A DNA stretch of 31,486 nucleotides from JAAZNO01 sp964508025 (GTDB taxonomy: Bacteria; Chloroflexota; Anaerolineae; B4-G1; SLSP01): contig CAZDSF010000050.1 in NCBI GenBank assembly GCA_964508025.1, positions 1 to 31,486 on the forward strand, written 5' to 3'. The notes beneath the pieces are model-generated. The model made no database searches. It was not told the origin of the DNA and saw only the letters and a program-made list of their open reading frames with translations. A program made the translations under genes and the position numbers. Positions 14,734-22,294 of the stretch are shown in pieces; positions within the stretch are counted from its first letter, which is position 1, and each line of letters opens with the position of its first letter.

Positions 14734-15312
14734 ATGTTCCCTACCCGCGAAGAAGCCTGGCAAGTGTTGACCGAATACACCCAGAATCCCAATCTGCTCA
14801 AGCACGCGCTGGCAGTAGAAGCCGCCATGCGCGCCTACGCCCGCCGCTTCGGCGAGGATGAGGAAGCATGGGGCGTGGTGGGCCTGATTCACGATTTCGA
14901 GTATGAACGGTATCCCGACTTGGGGCCAGAAGGGCATCCATTCAAGGGACAAGTATTGCTGCGCGAGCTGGGCTACGACGAGATCCTGATCCGCGCGGTG
15001 GCATGCCACGCGCCCGATCTCATGGGCGTGACGCCAGAATCCTTGCTGGAGAAGACCATCTTCGCCGTGGATGAGCTCACCGGCTTAATCATGGCGGTGG
15101 CGCTCGTGCGTCCCAGCAAATCCATCCTCGATGTGAAAGTGAGCTCCGTGAAGAAAAAGTGGAAGGATCGGGCTTTTGCCGCCGGCGCCAGGCGCGAGGA
15201 CATGGAACAGGGCGCGGCGCTCCTGGGCATCCCCCTGGATGAGCACATCGGCGTGGTACTGGCGGCGCTCCAGGGAATTGCCGCCGATCTGGGGCTAGAA
15301 GGTAGCGCTTGA
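14734..15312 (+). CDS. HD-domain metal-dependent phosphohydrolase-like protein
   Basis: A 192-residue predicted hydrolase of the HDIG/HD superfamily (TIGR00277-like). Metal-ligand motifs are LLKHALAVE (His), GLIHDFEYERYP (HD pair) and AVACHAPD (His), in family order; a helical C-terminal half contains VDELTGLIMAVALVRP and VSSVKKKWKDRAFAAG. The substrate is unknown. Start 14734 has AAGGAGC upstream, while the longer ORF from 14677 would translate the heptamer repeat and is rejected. A perfect 18-bp inverted repeat lies just downstream before the convergent glycosyltransferase gene. Confidence 0.88.
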   Translation: MFPTREEAWQVLTEYTQNPNLLKHALAVEAAMRAYARRFGEDEEAWGVVGLIHDFEYERYPDLGPEGHPFKGQVLLRELGYDEILIRAVACHAPDLMGVTPESLLEKTIFAVDELTGLIMAVALVRPSKSILDVKVSSVKKKWKDRAFAAGARREDMEQGAALLGIPLDEHIGVVLAALQGIAADLGLEGSA

Positions 15313-15317
15313 AACCA

Positions 15318-15363
15318 GCTGAACCGTGATGCGTGAAAACTCGCGCACGCATCACGGTTCAGC
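15318..15363. terminator. Perfect 18-bp inverted repeat between convergent genes
   Basis: 15318-15335 is the exact reverse complement of 15346-15363 with a 10-base loop. It lies between the HD gene (ending 15312) and the convergent glycosyltransferase gene (ending 15392), so a two-way transcription barrier is plausible, but no T run follows either side. Its gtgatgc/acgcatc content resembles the heptamer repeats elsewhere in the window. Confidence 0.5.
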
Positions 15364-15391
15364 GTGCGTTCGCCGCAAGTGGAACTCGTCC

Positions 15392-16576
15392 TTATTTCTT
15401 GAGCCGCGCCTGGCGGTAAGCCGCTTCAGCAACCGTTGCCAGCTGCGCCCAATCGAAGCGCGCGCGCACATCAGCAGCAGCGCGCTGCCCCATCGCCCGC
15501 GCGCGCGCCGGATCCGCGAGCAGCGCCAGCGTCGCCTGCACGAAATCCTCCACGGCGCCCACCAGCGTAAGGATCCCCGTCTGCTCCGAAATGATGGCTT
15601 CCCGCAACTGTCCCACCGCTTCTCCCACCACCGGCAGCCCCGCCGCCAACAAATCCAGCAACTTCACCGGGCACTTCGTCCGGTTGATGAGGGTATCATC
15701 GAAGGGATAGAGCGCGACCTGCGCCTGGGCGAAAACCTGCGGCAGTTGCTCCGCCGCCACCCATCCCGCGTAGACGAGGTCGGCAGTGGGCGGCGCGCTG
15801 GCGCCTTCGACGACCTGCCAGCCCGCTTCCCGCGCCCATCGCAACAGCGTCGCCTCCTCGCCGAACAACCCCTGCCCCACGACCAGCAGCCGCGTCTCAG
15901 GGCGCGCCAGGCGCACCCGCTGAACTACTTCCCACAAGCGTTGTAGCTCGAACTCAAAGAAGCGCGTGTAGAGCAACAACGTGGGACGCGCGCTTTCAAC
16001 CGGCGCGACCGGCGCGCTGGCAGCGGTCACGCCGTTCGGCAGATAAAAGACCCGCGACGGTGCGACGCCTTGCGCCCACACCAGCGTTTCCAGCGCCCGG
16101 CTGGCAACCGTCACTGCTGCGGCGCGCCGCAGCCCCCAACGCTCCTGCCAGGCGAAGAAGCGCTTGAGCAGCGCGGGATAGAGATTGAGATCATTCCACC
16201 CTCCCGGCCCTTCCCAATCATCCGTATCCACGACCACAGGGAAGCGCTGCTTCAACGCCGCGTGCGCCAGCCCAGCATAGGCTTTGGGCTTGAAAGTGTG
16301 AATCATATCGGGTTGCAGGGCGCGCGCCCGGCGGACGAGGCTCTGCGTGAGGCGCAGATGGAACCAGCCTGGCGCGCTTGCCGGCAAATGGACATTCTCG
16401 ATGCGCACGCCCGCCTCTTCCCAGACGCACCCGGCATCTTCGGGGTTCTGCCAGGGCGGCAACAGCAGCGTGACCGTATGTCCACGCGCGACAAGCGCCT
16501 GCGCCAGGGGTAACGCGCGCACGCTCATCGTCCCACGTGGACGTAACCCGAACGGGCCGATCATCACGATCTTCAT
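15392..16576 (-). CDS. Glycosyltransferase family 4-like protein
   Basis: A 394-residue GT-B fold glycosyltransferase. The N-terminal acceptor domain has GPFGLRPRGTMSVRALPLAQ and ARGHTVTLLLP. The C-terminal nucleotide-sugar domain has RPTLLLYTRFFEFELQRLWEVV, LLVVGQG and CPVKLLDLLAAGLPVVGEA (about 312-331). The sugar and acceptor cannot be inferred. The start ATG (16576-16574) overlaps the rnhB stop as ATGA; the 18-residue upstream extension would lie within rnhB and is not supported. It is probably translated with rnhB from one leftward mRNA. No other polysaccharide gene lies nearby. Confidence 0.88.
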   Translation of the reverse strand: MKIVMIGPFGLRPRGTMSVRALPLAQALVARGHTVTLLLPPWQNPEDAGCVWEEAGVRIENVHLPASAPGWFHLRLTQSLVRRARALQPDMIHTFKPKAYAGLAHAALKQRFPVVVDTDDWEGPGGWNDLNLYPALLKRFFAWQERWGLRRAAAVTVASRALETLVWAQGVAPSRVFYLPNGVTAASAPVAPVESARPTLLLYTRFFEFELQRLWEVVQRVRLARPETRLLVVGQGLFGEEATLLRWAREAGWQVVEGASAPPTADLVYAGWVAAEQLPQVFAQAQVALYPFDDTLINRTKCPVKLLDLLAAGLPVVGEAVGQLREAIISEQTGILTLVGAVEDFVQATLALLADPARARAMGQRAAADVRARFDWAQLATVAEAAYRQARLKK

Positions 16577-17211
16577 CGCGCGCGCTCCAACGCCATGATA
16601 GGCGCGAACGTCCGCCGATGCAACGCGCAAGGGCCAAGGCGTTCCAGCGCTGCCTGGTGCTGAGGAGTGCCGTAGCCCTTGTGTTGCGCAAAGCCGTAGC
16701 CCGCGAAATCCGCCTCTGCCTGCTCGCGCATCCAGCGATCCCGGCTGACTTTAGCGACAATGCCCGCCGCCGCCACTGTAAGCGAGAGCGCATCCGCGAA
16801 GGGAAAGCTGCGCTGTGGCAGCGGGCTTTCGAGGAGCCGCAGCGCATCAATGAGCAATGCCTCCGGCGGAACTGCGAGCGCCGCGAGCGCGCGAGTCATC
16901 GCCAGACGCGTGGCGGGCACGATCCCCAGCGCATCAATCTCCGCCGCAGCAGCCCAACCCGCGCCCCAAGCCAACGCCGTCGCCTGGATTGCCGCCAACG
17001 CGACCTCACGTTGCGCGGGCGAGAGTTTTTTGGAATCGCGCACGCCGGTCAGCGCCGCCCAATCAGTGCCCTGCGGGGCAAAAATCACCGCCCCCGCATA
17101 GACCGGGCCGGCCCACGCGCCGCGCCCGGCTTCATCCAGCCCGGCGACGGCCCGGTAGCCTTGCGTCCAGAATCGAGTTTCGTGCTCTAGCGTTGGTTTA
17201 ACAGCCCGCAT
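16573..17211 (-). CDS. rnhB: Ribonuclease HII
   Basis: RNase HII cleaves RNA in RNA-DNA hybrids and removes misincorporated ribonucleotides. The 212-residue protein shows GLDEAGRGAWAGPV (24-37; Asp26 and Glu27), RDSKKLS (58-64), LLIDAL (Asp122), FADALSLTVAAAGIVAKVSRD (Asp140) and HKGYGTPQH, so the four catalytic carboxylates are present. The SIAAAS-type segment is slightly divergent (TVAAAG). ATG 17211 has AAGGAG 6 bases upstream. It is the first gene of a leftward pair with the glycosyltransferase. Confidence 0.95.
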   Translation of the reverse strand: MRAVKPTLEHETRFWTQGYRAVAGLDEAGRGAWAGPVYAGAVIFAPQGTDWAALTGVRDSKKLSPAQREVALAAIQATALAWGAGWAAAAEIDALGIVPATRLAMTRALAALAVPPEALLIDALRLLESPLPQRSFPFADALSLTVAAAGIVAKVSRDRWMREQAEADFAGYGFAQHKGYGTPQHQAALERLGPCALHRRTFAPIMALERAR

Positions 17212-17341
17212 GGCGCTCCTTGCCCTAAGATCGAGATGTGGTACGGTTCAACCAGGGTTGTAGGCCTTGGAGAAGCCGGTCTGCCGTCATTTTCTCACAT
17301 TCCGCGTTCTTGCCAAATTCTGGTCACGGCCCCACTGCCGA

Positions 17342-17369
17342 TTGCACAATCCCGCCCTAAGGCTATAAT
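17342..17369 (+). promoter_or_regulatory. Promoter of the parvulin lipoprotein gene
   Basis: TTGCAC (17342-17347), 16 bases, then a perfect TATAAT (17364-17369). This gives a leader of about 85 bases to the TTG start. The rest of the 251-base gap after rnhB shows no further clear feature. Confidence 0.7.
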
Positions 17370-17462
17370 TCAGGCAATGGCGTAACGCTGCAGCCCCTCA
17401 TTTGAGGACGTGACCGGCTGAGCGATTACAAGATGATAACCATAACATAAGGAGAGCATCCC

Positions 17463-18434
17463 TTGTTCAAACCACGCAGATTTTGGGTTGGCTGTGCGCT
17501 GATGTTGCTATTAAGCCTTGTCGCTTGCTCGCCGCCGGATTTGACCGTCCCGCCGCCGCCCACACTGGCGCCAGCTACCGAAGCGCCAACCGTTGCAACC
17601 CCTGTTCCCGCCACAGAACCCGCCACGCCAGAAGCCACGCCCACACCTGAGCCGCTCGCGGCGCTCGTCAACGGCGAGGCTATCACCATGGCCGAATTCG
17701 AGCGGCAAATCGCCAGTTACGAGGCGACCATGAGCGCCAACGGGCAGGATTTCTCCACGCCCGAAGGGCAGAGCATCCTTGCCGATGCGCGCAAGTGGGT
17801 GCTGGAGATGCGCATCGAGCTGTTGCTCATCAACCAGGCGGCTGCGCGCGAGGGCCTCACCGTCTCCGAGGAAGAGGTTGAGGCTGCGGTGGCAAGCCTC
17901 ATCCGCGAGATCGGGCAGCCGGCGCTTGAGGAGCGCCTGGCGCGCGAGGGGCTTACGCTGGAGCAGATGCGGCAGGAATTGCGGCAGGAGATGATCGCGT
18001 CGCGGATGATCGAATACGTCATCGCCGCCATCCCCACCCGAACCGAGCACATCAATGCGCGCCATATTCTCATTGCCACGCAAGAAGAAGCCGAAAGAGT
18101 CCTGGCGCAGTTGCGCGCCGGCGCCGATTTCGGGGCCCTGGCGCAGCGCTACTCCCAGGATACCTACACGCGCGATCGCGGCGGCGATCTGGGATACGTG
18201 CCGCGCGGCATTCTCACGTCGGCTGAGGTGGAAGCCGCCGCTTTCGCGCTGCAACCGGGGCAGATCAGCGAGGTCATTCGCAGCGCGTTGGGCTATCACA
18301 TCGTGCAAGTGGTGGATCGCGTTCCCGATCAAGAGATCAGCGCCGACAATCTGCGTCTGCTGCGCGATCGCGCTATCCGTGAATGGTTGGACGACCTGCG
18401 CAAACAGGCGGATATTCAGATCTTCGTTCCGTAA
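17463..18434 (+). CDS. Parvulin-type peptidyl-prolyl isomerase lipoprotein (SurA/PrsA-like)
   Basis: A 323-residue exported folding catalyst. The signal peptide ends in the lipobox LVAC (Cys22), followed by a Pro/Thr-rich spacer (about 25-63). A SurA-N-like helical domain (VNGEAITMAEFERQIASYE to about 190) precedes a parvulin domain (about 197-290) with INARHILIATQEEAERVL, GADFGALAQRYSQD, GGDLGYVPRG and GYHIVQVVDR. Such proteins assist folding of secreted proteins at the outer face of the membrane. The start is TTG with AAGGAGA 7 bases upstream. The next gene begins 11 bases downstream, probably in the same operon. Confidence 0.92.
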   Translation: MFKPRRFWVGCALMLLLSLVACSPPDLTVPPPPTLAPATEAPTVATPVPATEPATPEATPTPEPLAALVNGEAITMAEFERQIASYEATMSANGQDFSTPEGQSILADARKWVLEMRIELLLINQAAAREGLTVSEEEVEAAVASLIREIGQPALEERLAREGLTLEQMRQELRQEMIASRMIEYVIAAIPTRTEHINARHILIATQEEAERVLAQLRAGADFGALAQRYSQDTYTRDRGGDLGYVPRGILTSAEVEAAAFALQPGQISEVIRSALGYHIVQVVDRVPDQEISADNLRLLRDRAIREWLDDLRKQADIQIFVP

Positions 18435-18445
18435 CAGGAGGCATC

Positions 18446-19132
18446 ATGCAACGGCGCGCTCGCCTTTTCAATGGGCTGACCCTGGTGATGTTGGGGTTGA
18501 CCGTAGCGGTGATCGCATATTACATTTTGATTGCAATCAACCCGACCACAGCGTTGAACCCCTTCCCACCGGCAACGCGCGTCGCCCTGCTGGTCATTCC
18601 CACGAGCACGCCCACGCCCGAAGGGCTGGCAGCGCCGCCCACCTGGACCCCCACGAGCACGCCGACGGTCACGCCCACGCCGCCGTCCACATTCACGCCC
18701 ACGCCCACTGCCGTTGTAACGCCGCGTCCAACCATCACCCCGCGCCCTACCGACACACCCACGCCGCGTCCCACGCTCCCGCCCTATCGTTTCAGCTACG
18801 AGATTGAGTATCAGACGCCCTACTACGGCTGCAATTGGGCCGGCGTCGCGGGCCTGGTGCGAGATCAGGAGGGCAAGGCGCTCACCGGTTACGCTATTCG
18901 CATCTGGGGCGGCGGGCTGGATGTCGCGGCGCGGTCAGGCGACGCGACCATGTACGGAGAATCAGGCTGGGAGCAATTCCTCAACGATCATCCCATCGCC
19001 GTAGCGGGAGAATTCAAAGTGCAGTTGCACGACCCCACAACAGGGGTGCGCATTTCCGAACAGATTACGTTGAACTTTGAGCCGTTTTGCAGCCGCTCAA
19101 TGGCCTTCATCGTCTTCACCAAGAATTACTGA
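18446..19132 (+). CDS. Membrane-anchored protein with TP-rich linker and C-terminal beta domain
   Basis: A 228-residue protein: transmembrane helix at about 10-31, a long Thr/Pro linker (about 52-113) and a C-terminal domain of about 115 residues beginning YRFSYEIEYQTPYYGCNWAGVAG, with DQEGKALTGYAIRIWGGGLD and ESGWEQFLND. The last part resembles an Ig-like/carboxypeptidase-regulatory-like beta sandwich (inference). Function is unknown. The ATG at 18446 follows CAGGAGGC; the 21-residue upstream extension overlaps the parvulin gene in another frame and is rejected. It lies between the parvulin and KaiC-like genes on the same strand. Confidence 0.82.
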   Translation: MQRRARLFNGLTLVMLGLTVAVIAYYILIAINPTTALNPFPPATRVALLVIPTSTPTPEGLAAPPTWTPTSTPTVTPTPPSTFTPTPTAVVTPRPTITPRPTDTPTPRPTLPPYRFSYEIEYQTPYYGCNWAGVAGLVRDQEGKALTGYAIRIWGGGLDVAARSGDATMYGESGWEQFLNDHPIAVAGEFKVQLHDPTTGVRISEQITLNFEPFCSRSMAFIVFTKNY

Positions 19133-19166
19133 TGCTGTCATCCGTGCTGTACAAGGGAGCAAGAAA

Positions 19167-19895
19167 ATGGATATTGAACGGGTTCCTACCGGGGTTGTGG
19201 GATTGGACAAAATGTTGCGCGGAGGATTGTTGCCCGGCACTGTGGTACTGGTGCGCGGCGCGCCGGGGACCGGCAAAACCTCCCTGGCTTTCCAATTCCT
19301 CATCCAGGGCGCACAGCAAGGCGAAGGGGGGCTATTTATCACCTTCGAAGAATTCCCCGAATCACTCTACCGCGACGCGCGCTCCCTGGGTCTCGACCTG
19401 GAAGCTCTGGAACGGCAGGGCAAATTGCATATCATTTTCACGTCTCCACGGGTGTTGCTGGAGAGTTTGCAGGATCCCAACAGCCTTATCTACCGGCGCT
19501 TTATGGAAAGCGATATTCGCCGCGCAGTGCTGGATAGCGCCACCCACTTCACACGCATCACCGAGGATCGGCTCAAACTGCGCCAGCACTATACCGCCCT
19601 GGTCAACAGCCTGCGCCGCGAACGGATCACCACCCTGTTGCTCGCGGAGGAAAATCGCACGGAGTACCAACATGCCGGACGGGGCGCGCTCTCCTTCCTG
19701 GCGGATGGCATCATTCTGCTGCGCTACGTAGAAATCGAAAGCGAGATTCAGCGCGCCATCGTCGTCCTCAAGCTGCGCGGCAGCGACCACGCCCGCGAGA
19801 TCTGCCACTATCGCATCGCGCGGGGCGGGCTGGTGGTCGAAGAAGCGTTCCGGGGGCGACAAGCCATTCTCACCGGCATCTCCCGGCGCACCTGA
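19167..19895 (+). CDS. Single-domain KaiC/RadA-like RecA-fold ATPase
   Basis: A 242-residue ATPase of the KaiC/GvpD/RAD55 group. It has TGVVGLDKMLRGGLLPGTVV (8-27), Walker A GAPGTGKT (31-38), GGLFITFEEFPESLYRDA with the tandem Glu typical of KaiC-like proteins, and RRAVLDSATHFTRI as the Walker B region. Only one KaiC domain is present; no kaiA/kaiB genes are nearby, so a clock role is not implied. Such ATPases often act in signalling. The start at 19167 follows AAGGGAGC; the longer ORF from 19077 lies inside the upstream gene. It is followed after 18 bases by rsmI. Confidence 0.9.
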   Translation: MDIERVPTGVVGLDKMLRGGLLPGTVVLVRGAPGTGKTSLAFQFLIQGAQQGEGGLFITFEEFPESLYRDARSLGLDLEALERQGKLHIIFTSPRVLLESLQDPNSLIYRRFMESDIRRAVLDSATHFTRITEDRLKLRQHYTALVNSLRRERITTLLLAEENRTEYQHAGRGALSFLADGIILLRYVEIESEIQRAIVVLKLRGSDHAREICHYRIARGGLVVEEAFRGRQAILTGISRRT

Positions 19896-19913
19896 TACGC
19901 GCTGATTACCGCT

Positions 19914-20735
19914 ATGCACACCCTCTACATCGTCGGCACGCCCATCGGCAACCTGGAAGACATCACTTTGCGCGCCCTCCGCGTGCTCGGCGAAGTCGCG
20001 CTCATTGCCGCCGAGGACACCCGCAAGGCGCGCATCCTGCTCGACCATTACAGCATCCGCACGCCGCTCACCTCGTTCTTCGAAGGCAACGAACAGCGCA
20101 AGCTCGCGCCACTGCTGGCGGCGCTGGAACACGGCGATGTGGCCCTCATCTCCGAAGCGGGGATGCCGGGCATTTCCGATCCCGGCTACTCGCTGGTGCG
20201 CGCGGCCATAGACGCGGGCTTCTCGGTCACGCCGGTCCCCGGCCCGGCGGCGCTCATCACCGCGTTAGCGGCAGCGGGCCTCCCCACCGACCGCTTCCTG
20301 TTCCTGGGATTCCTGCCGCGCAAAGCCTCCGAGCAGCGCGCCGTACTGGCAGAAGTCGCCGCGTTGCGCGCCACCCTCGTCCTCTACGAATCGCCGCGCC
20401 GGGTGGAAGCCACCCTGAGCGTGCTGCGTGAGACGCTCGGCAACCGCCCCGTGGCGCTCTGCCGCGAGCTGACTAAACTGCATGAGGAATTTTGGCGCGG
20501 CGACCTGGATGGGGCGCTGGCGCACTTGCAGGAACAGCCGCCGCGCGGGGAGTTCACTCTCGTCATTGGCGGCGCGCCAGAGACCGCCGGCATCTGGGAA
20601 GAGACGCGCGTCCGCGCCGCCCTCGCCGAACGGCTGGCGCAAGGGCTATCGCGTTCCCAAGCCGCCCGCGATATCGCCGCCCTCTCTGGCTGGGCGCGCC
20701 GCGATGTGTATGCGTTGGAAAATGGGGATTCGTAA
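19914..20735 (+). CDS. rsmI: 16S rRNA (cytidine(1402)-2'-O)-methyltransferase
   Basis: RsmI methylates the ribose of C1402 in the 16S rRNA decoding centre. The 273-residue tetrapyrrole-methylase-fold protein shows LYIVGTPIGNLEDITLRA (4-21), AAEDTRKARILL, SFFEGNE, LISEAGMPGISDPG, VPGPAALITALAAAGLP, FLGFLPRK and ESPRRVEATL, then VALCRELTKLHEEFWRG. All of these are standard for the family. It has no strong ribosome-binding site; proximity to the KaiC-like gene suggests coupling. The C-terminal tail (RSQAARDIAALSGWARRDVY) is the usual helix-turn-helix-like end. Confidence 0.96.
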   Translation: MHTLYIVGTPIGNLEDITLRALRVLGEVALIAAEDTRKARILLDHYSIRTPLTSFFEGNEQRKLAPLLAALEHGDVALISEAGMPGISDPGYSLVRAAIDAGFSVTPVPGPAALITALAAAGLPTDRFLFLGFLPRKASEQRAVLAEVAALRATLVLYESPRRVEATLSVLRETLGNRPVALCRELTKLHEEFWRGDLDGALAHLQEQPPRGEFTLVIGGAPETAGIWEETRVRAALAERLAQGLSRSQAARDIAALSGWARRDVYALENGDS

Positions 20736-20757
20736 CTCGTGACTTGCGGAGGTGTTC

Positions 20758-22290
20758 ATGCTGGCAAAGATCGGTAGCGCCGCTGTGGTGGGATTAGAAG
20801 CCCAACCGGTAGAAGTGGAGGTGGATGCGCGCCGCGCCGGGCAGGGTGGCGTGCTGATCCTCGTAGGGCTGCCGGATGCCGCCGTGCGCGAAAGCGGCGA
20901 GCGCGTCCGCGCTGCCATCCGCAACAGCGGCTTGAACTTCCCCACCGGGCAACACATCACCATCAACCTGGCGCCCGCCGACCTGCGCAAAGAAGGCCCC
21001 GCCTACGATCTGCCCATTGCCATCGGCATTCTGGCAGCGAGCGGCCAACTGCCGCTGCCCAAACTCGAAGGCGCGGTGATGTTGGGCGAGCTCTCGCTCG
21101 ATGGCTCGTTGCGGCATGTGCGCGGCGTGCTCCCAGTCGCCGATATGGCGCGCCACAACGGCGTCACCGCCATCTACGCGCCCGCAAGCGACGCCCCCGA
21201 AGCCGCCCTCATCCCCGATGTGCCCGTGTATCCAGTGGAAACGCTCGCGCAACTGGTGGCCCATTTCCAGGGCTTCCATCCGCTGGCCCCCTTGCCGCCC
21301 GGCGCGCAACTGGCCGCCGCGCCGCCGCCGCCCGCCGTAGATTTTGCGGAAATTCAGGGGCAGGAACACGCCAAACGCGCCCTGGAGGTGGTCGCCGCCG
21401 GCGGGCACAACATGCTGATGCTCGGCCCGCCAGGCGCCGGGAAGACGCTCATGGCTCGCGCCATGCCCGGCATTTTGCCGCTGCTCTCGTTGGAAGAAGC
21501 CCTCGAAGTGACACGCATCTACAGCGTGGCCGATATGCTGCCGCCGGGCACCCCGCTCATCCAACAACGGCCCTTCCGCTCGCCGCATCACACCATCAGC
21601 AACGCAGGACTGGTTGGCGGCGGACACTGGCCCCGCCCTGGCGAAATCAGCCTGGCGCATCGGGGCGTGCTCTTCCTGGATGAAATGCCCGAATTCAACA
21701 GCAAAGTGCTGGAAGTGATGCGTCAGCCGATGGAAGATAAACTCGTCACCATCAGCCGCGCACAGGGCAGCCTCACCTTTCCGGCGAACTTCATGCTCAT
21801 CGCCGCGCTCAACCCGTGCCCCTGCGGCTACTACGGCGACCCGGAGCGCGCCTGCACCTGCTCGATGGGCATCATCCAACGGTATCGCAAAAAGATCTCC
21901 GGGCCGTTGCTGGATCGCATTGACATCCACATCGAAGTGCCACGAGTCCCTTTCGAGAAGCTGAGCCGGGCCACGCAGGGCGAATCCTCCGCCGTGATCC
22001 GCGCCCGCATCGAAGCGGCCCGCGAGCGGCAACGCGCGCGCATGAAAGATGCGGGCCTGGCTTGCAACGCCGATATGGGGCCGGCGGAACTGCGCCAGTT
22101 CTGCACCTTGCGCGAAGATGCGCAAGCCTTGATGCGCAGCGCTATGCGGCAGATGCACCTGAGCGCCCGCGCCTATCATCGCGTGCTCAAAGTCTCGCGC
22201 ACCATCGCCGACCTGGAAGGCGTCGCCGCCATCCAGGTCCATCACCTCGCGGAGGCGCTGCAATATCGCACCCGCGCTCTGGAAATCTAA
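20758..22290 (+). CDS. comM: YifB/ComM-like magnesium-chelatase-type AAA+ ATPase
   Basis: A 510-residue hexameric AAA+ helicase-like protein. The N-terminal Lon-protease-like ChlI domain (LVGLPDAAVRESGERVRAAI) is followed by Walker A GPPGAGKT (223-230), LFLDEMPEF as Walker B, a Cys cluster NPCPCGYYGDPERACTCS and a C-terminal Mg_chelatase_C domain. In naturally competent bacteria ComM promotes branch migration during DNA integration; in others the family role is unclear. ATG 20758 has CGGAGG about 6 bases upstream and is preferred to the in-frame GTG at 20752. No other competence gene lies in the window. It is followed 4 bases later by the cyclase-STAND gene. Confidence 0.93.
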   Translation: MLAKIGSAAVVGLEAQPVEVEVDARRAGQGGVLILVGLPDAAVRESGERVRAAIRNSGLNFPTGQHITINLAPADLRKEGPAYDLPIAIGILAASGQLPLPKLEGAVMLGELSLDGSLRHVRGVLPVADMARHNGVTAIYAPASDAPEAALIPDVPVYPVETLAQLVAHFQGFHPLAPLPPGAQLAAAPPPPAVDFAEIQGQEHAKRALEVVAAGGHNMLMLGPPGAGKTLMARAMPGILPLLSLEEALEVTRIYSVADMLPPGTPLIQQRPFRSPHHTISNAGLVGGGHWPRPGEISLAHRGVLFLDEMPEFNSKVLEVMRQPMEDKLVTISRAQGSLTFPANFMLIAALNPCPCGYYGDPERACTCSMGIIQRYRKKISGPLLDRIDIHIEVPRVPFEKLSRATQGESSAVIRARIEAARERQRARMKDAGLACNADMGPAELRQFCTLREDAQALMRSAMRQMHLSARAYHRVLKVSRTIADLEGVAAIQVHHLAEALQYRTRALEI

Positions 22291-22294
22291 CACC

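Noticed and set aside
19167..19895. Circadian clock KaiC
   Set aside because: Only one ATPase domain and no kaiA or kaiB; the family is much broader than the clock protein.
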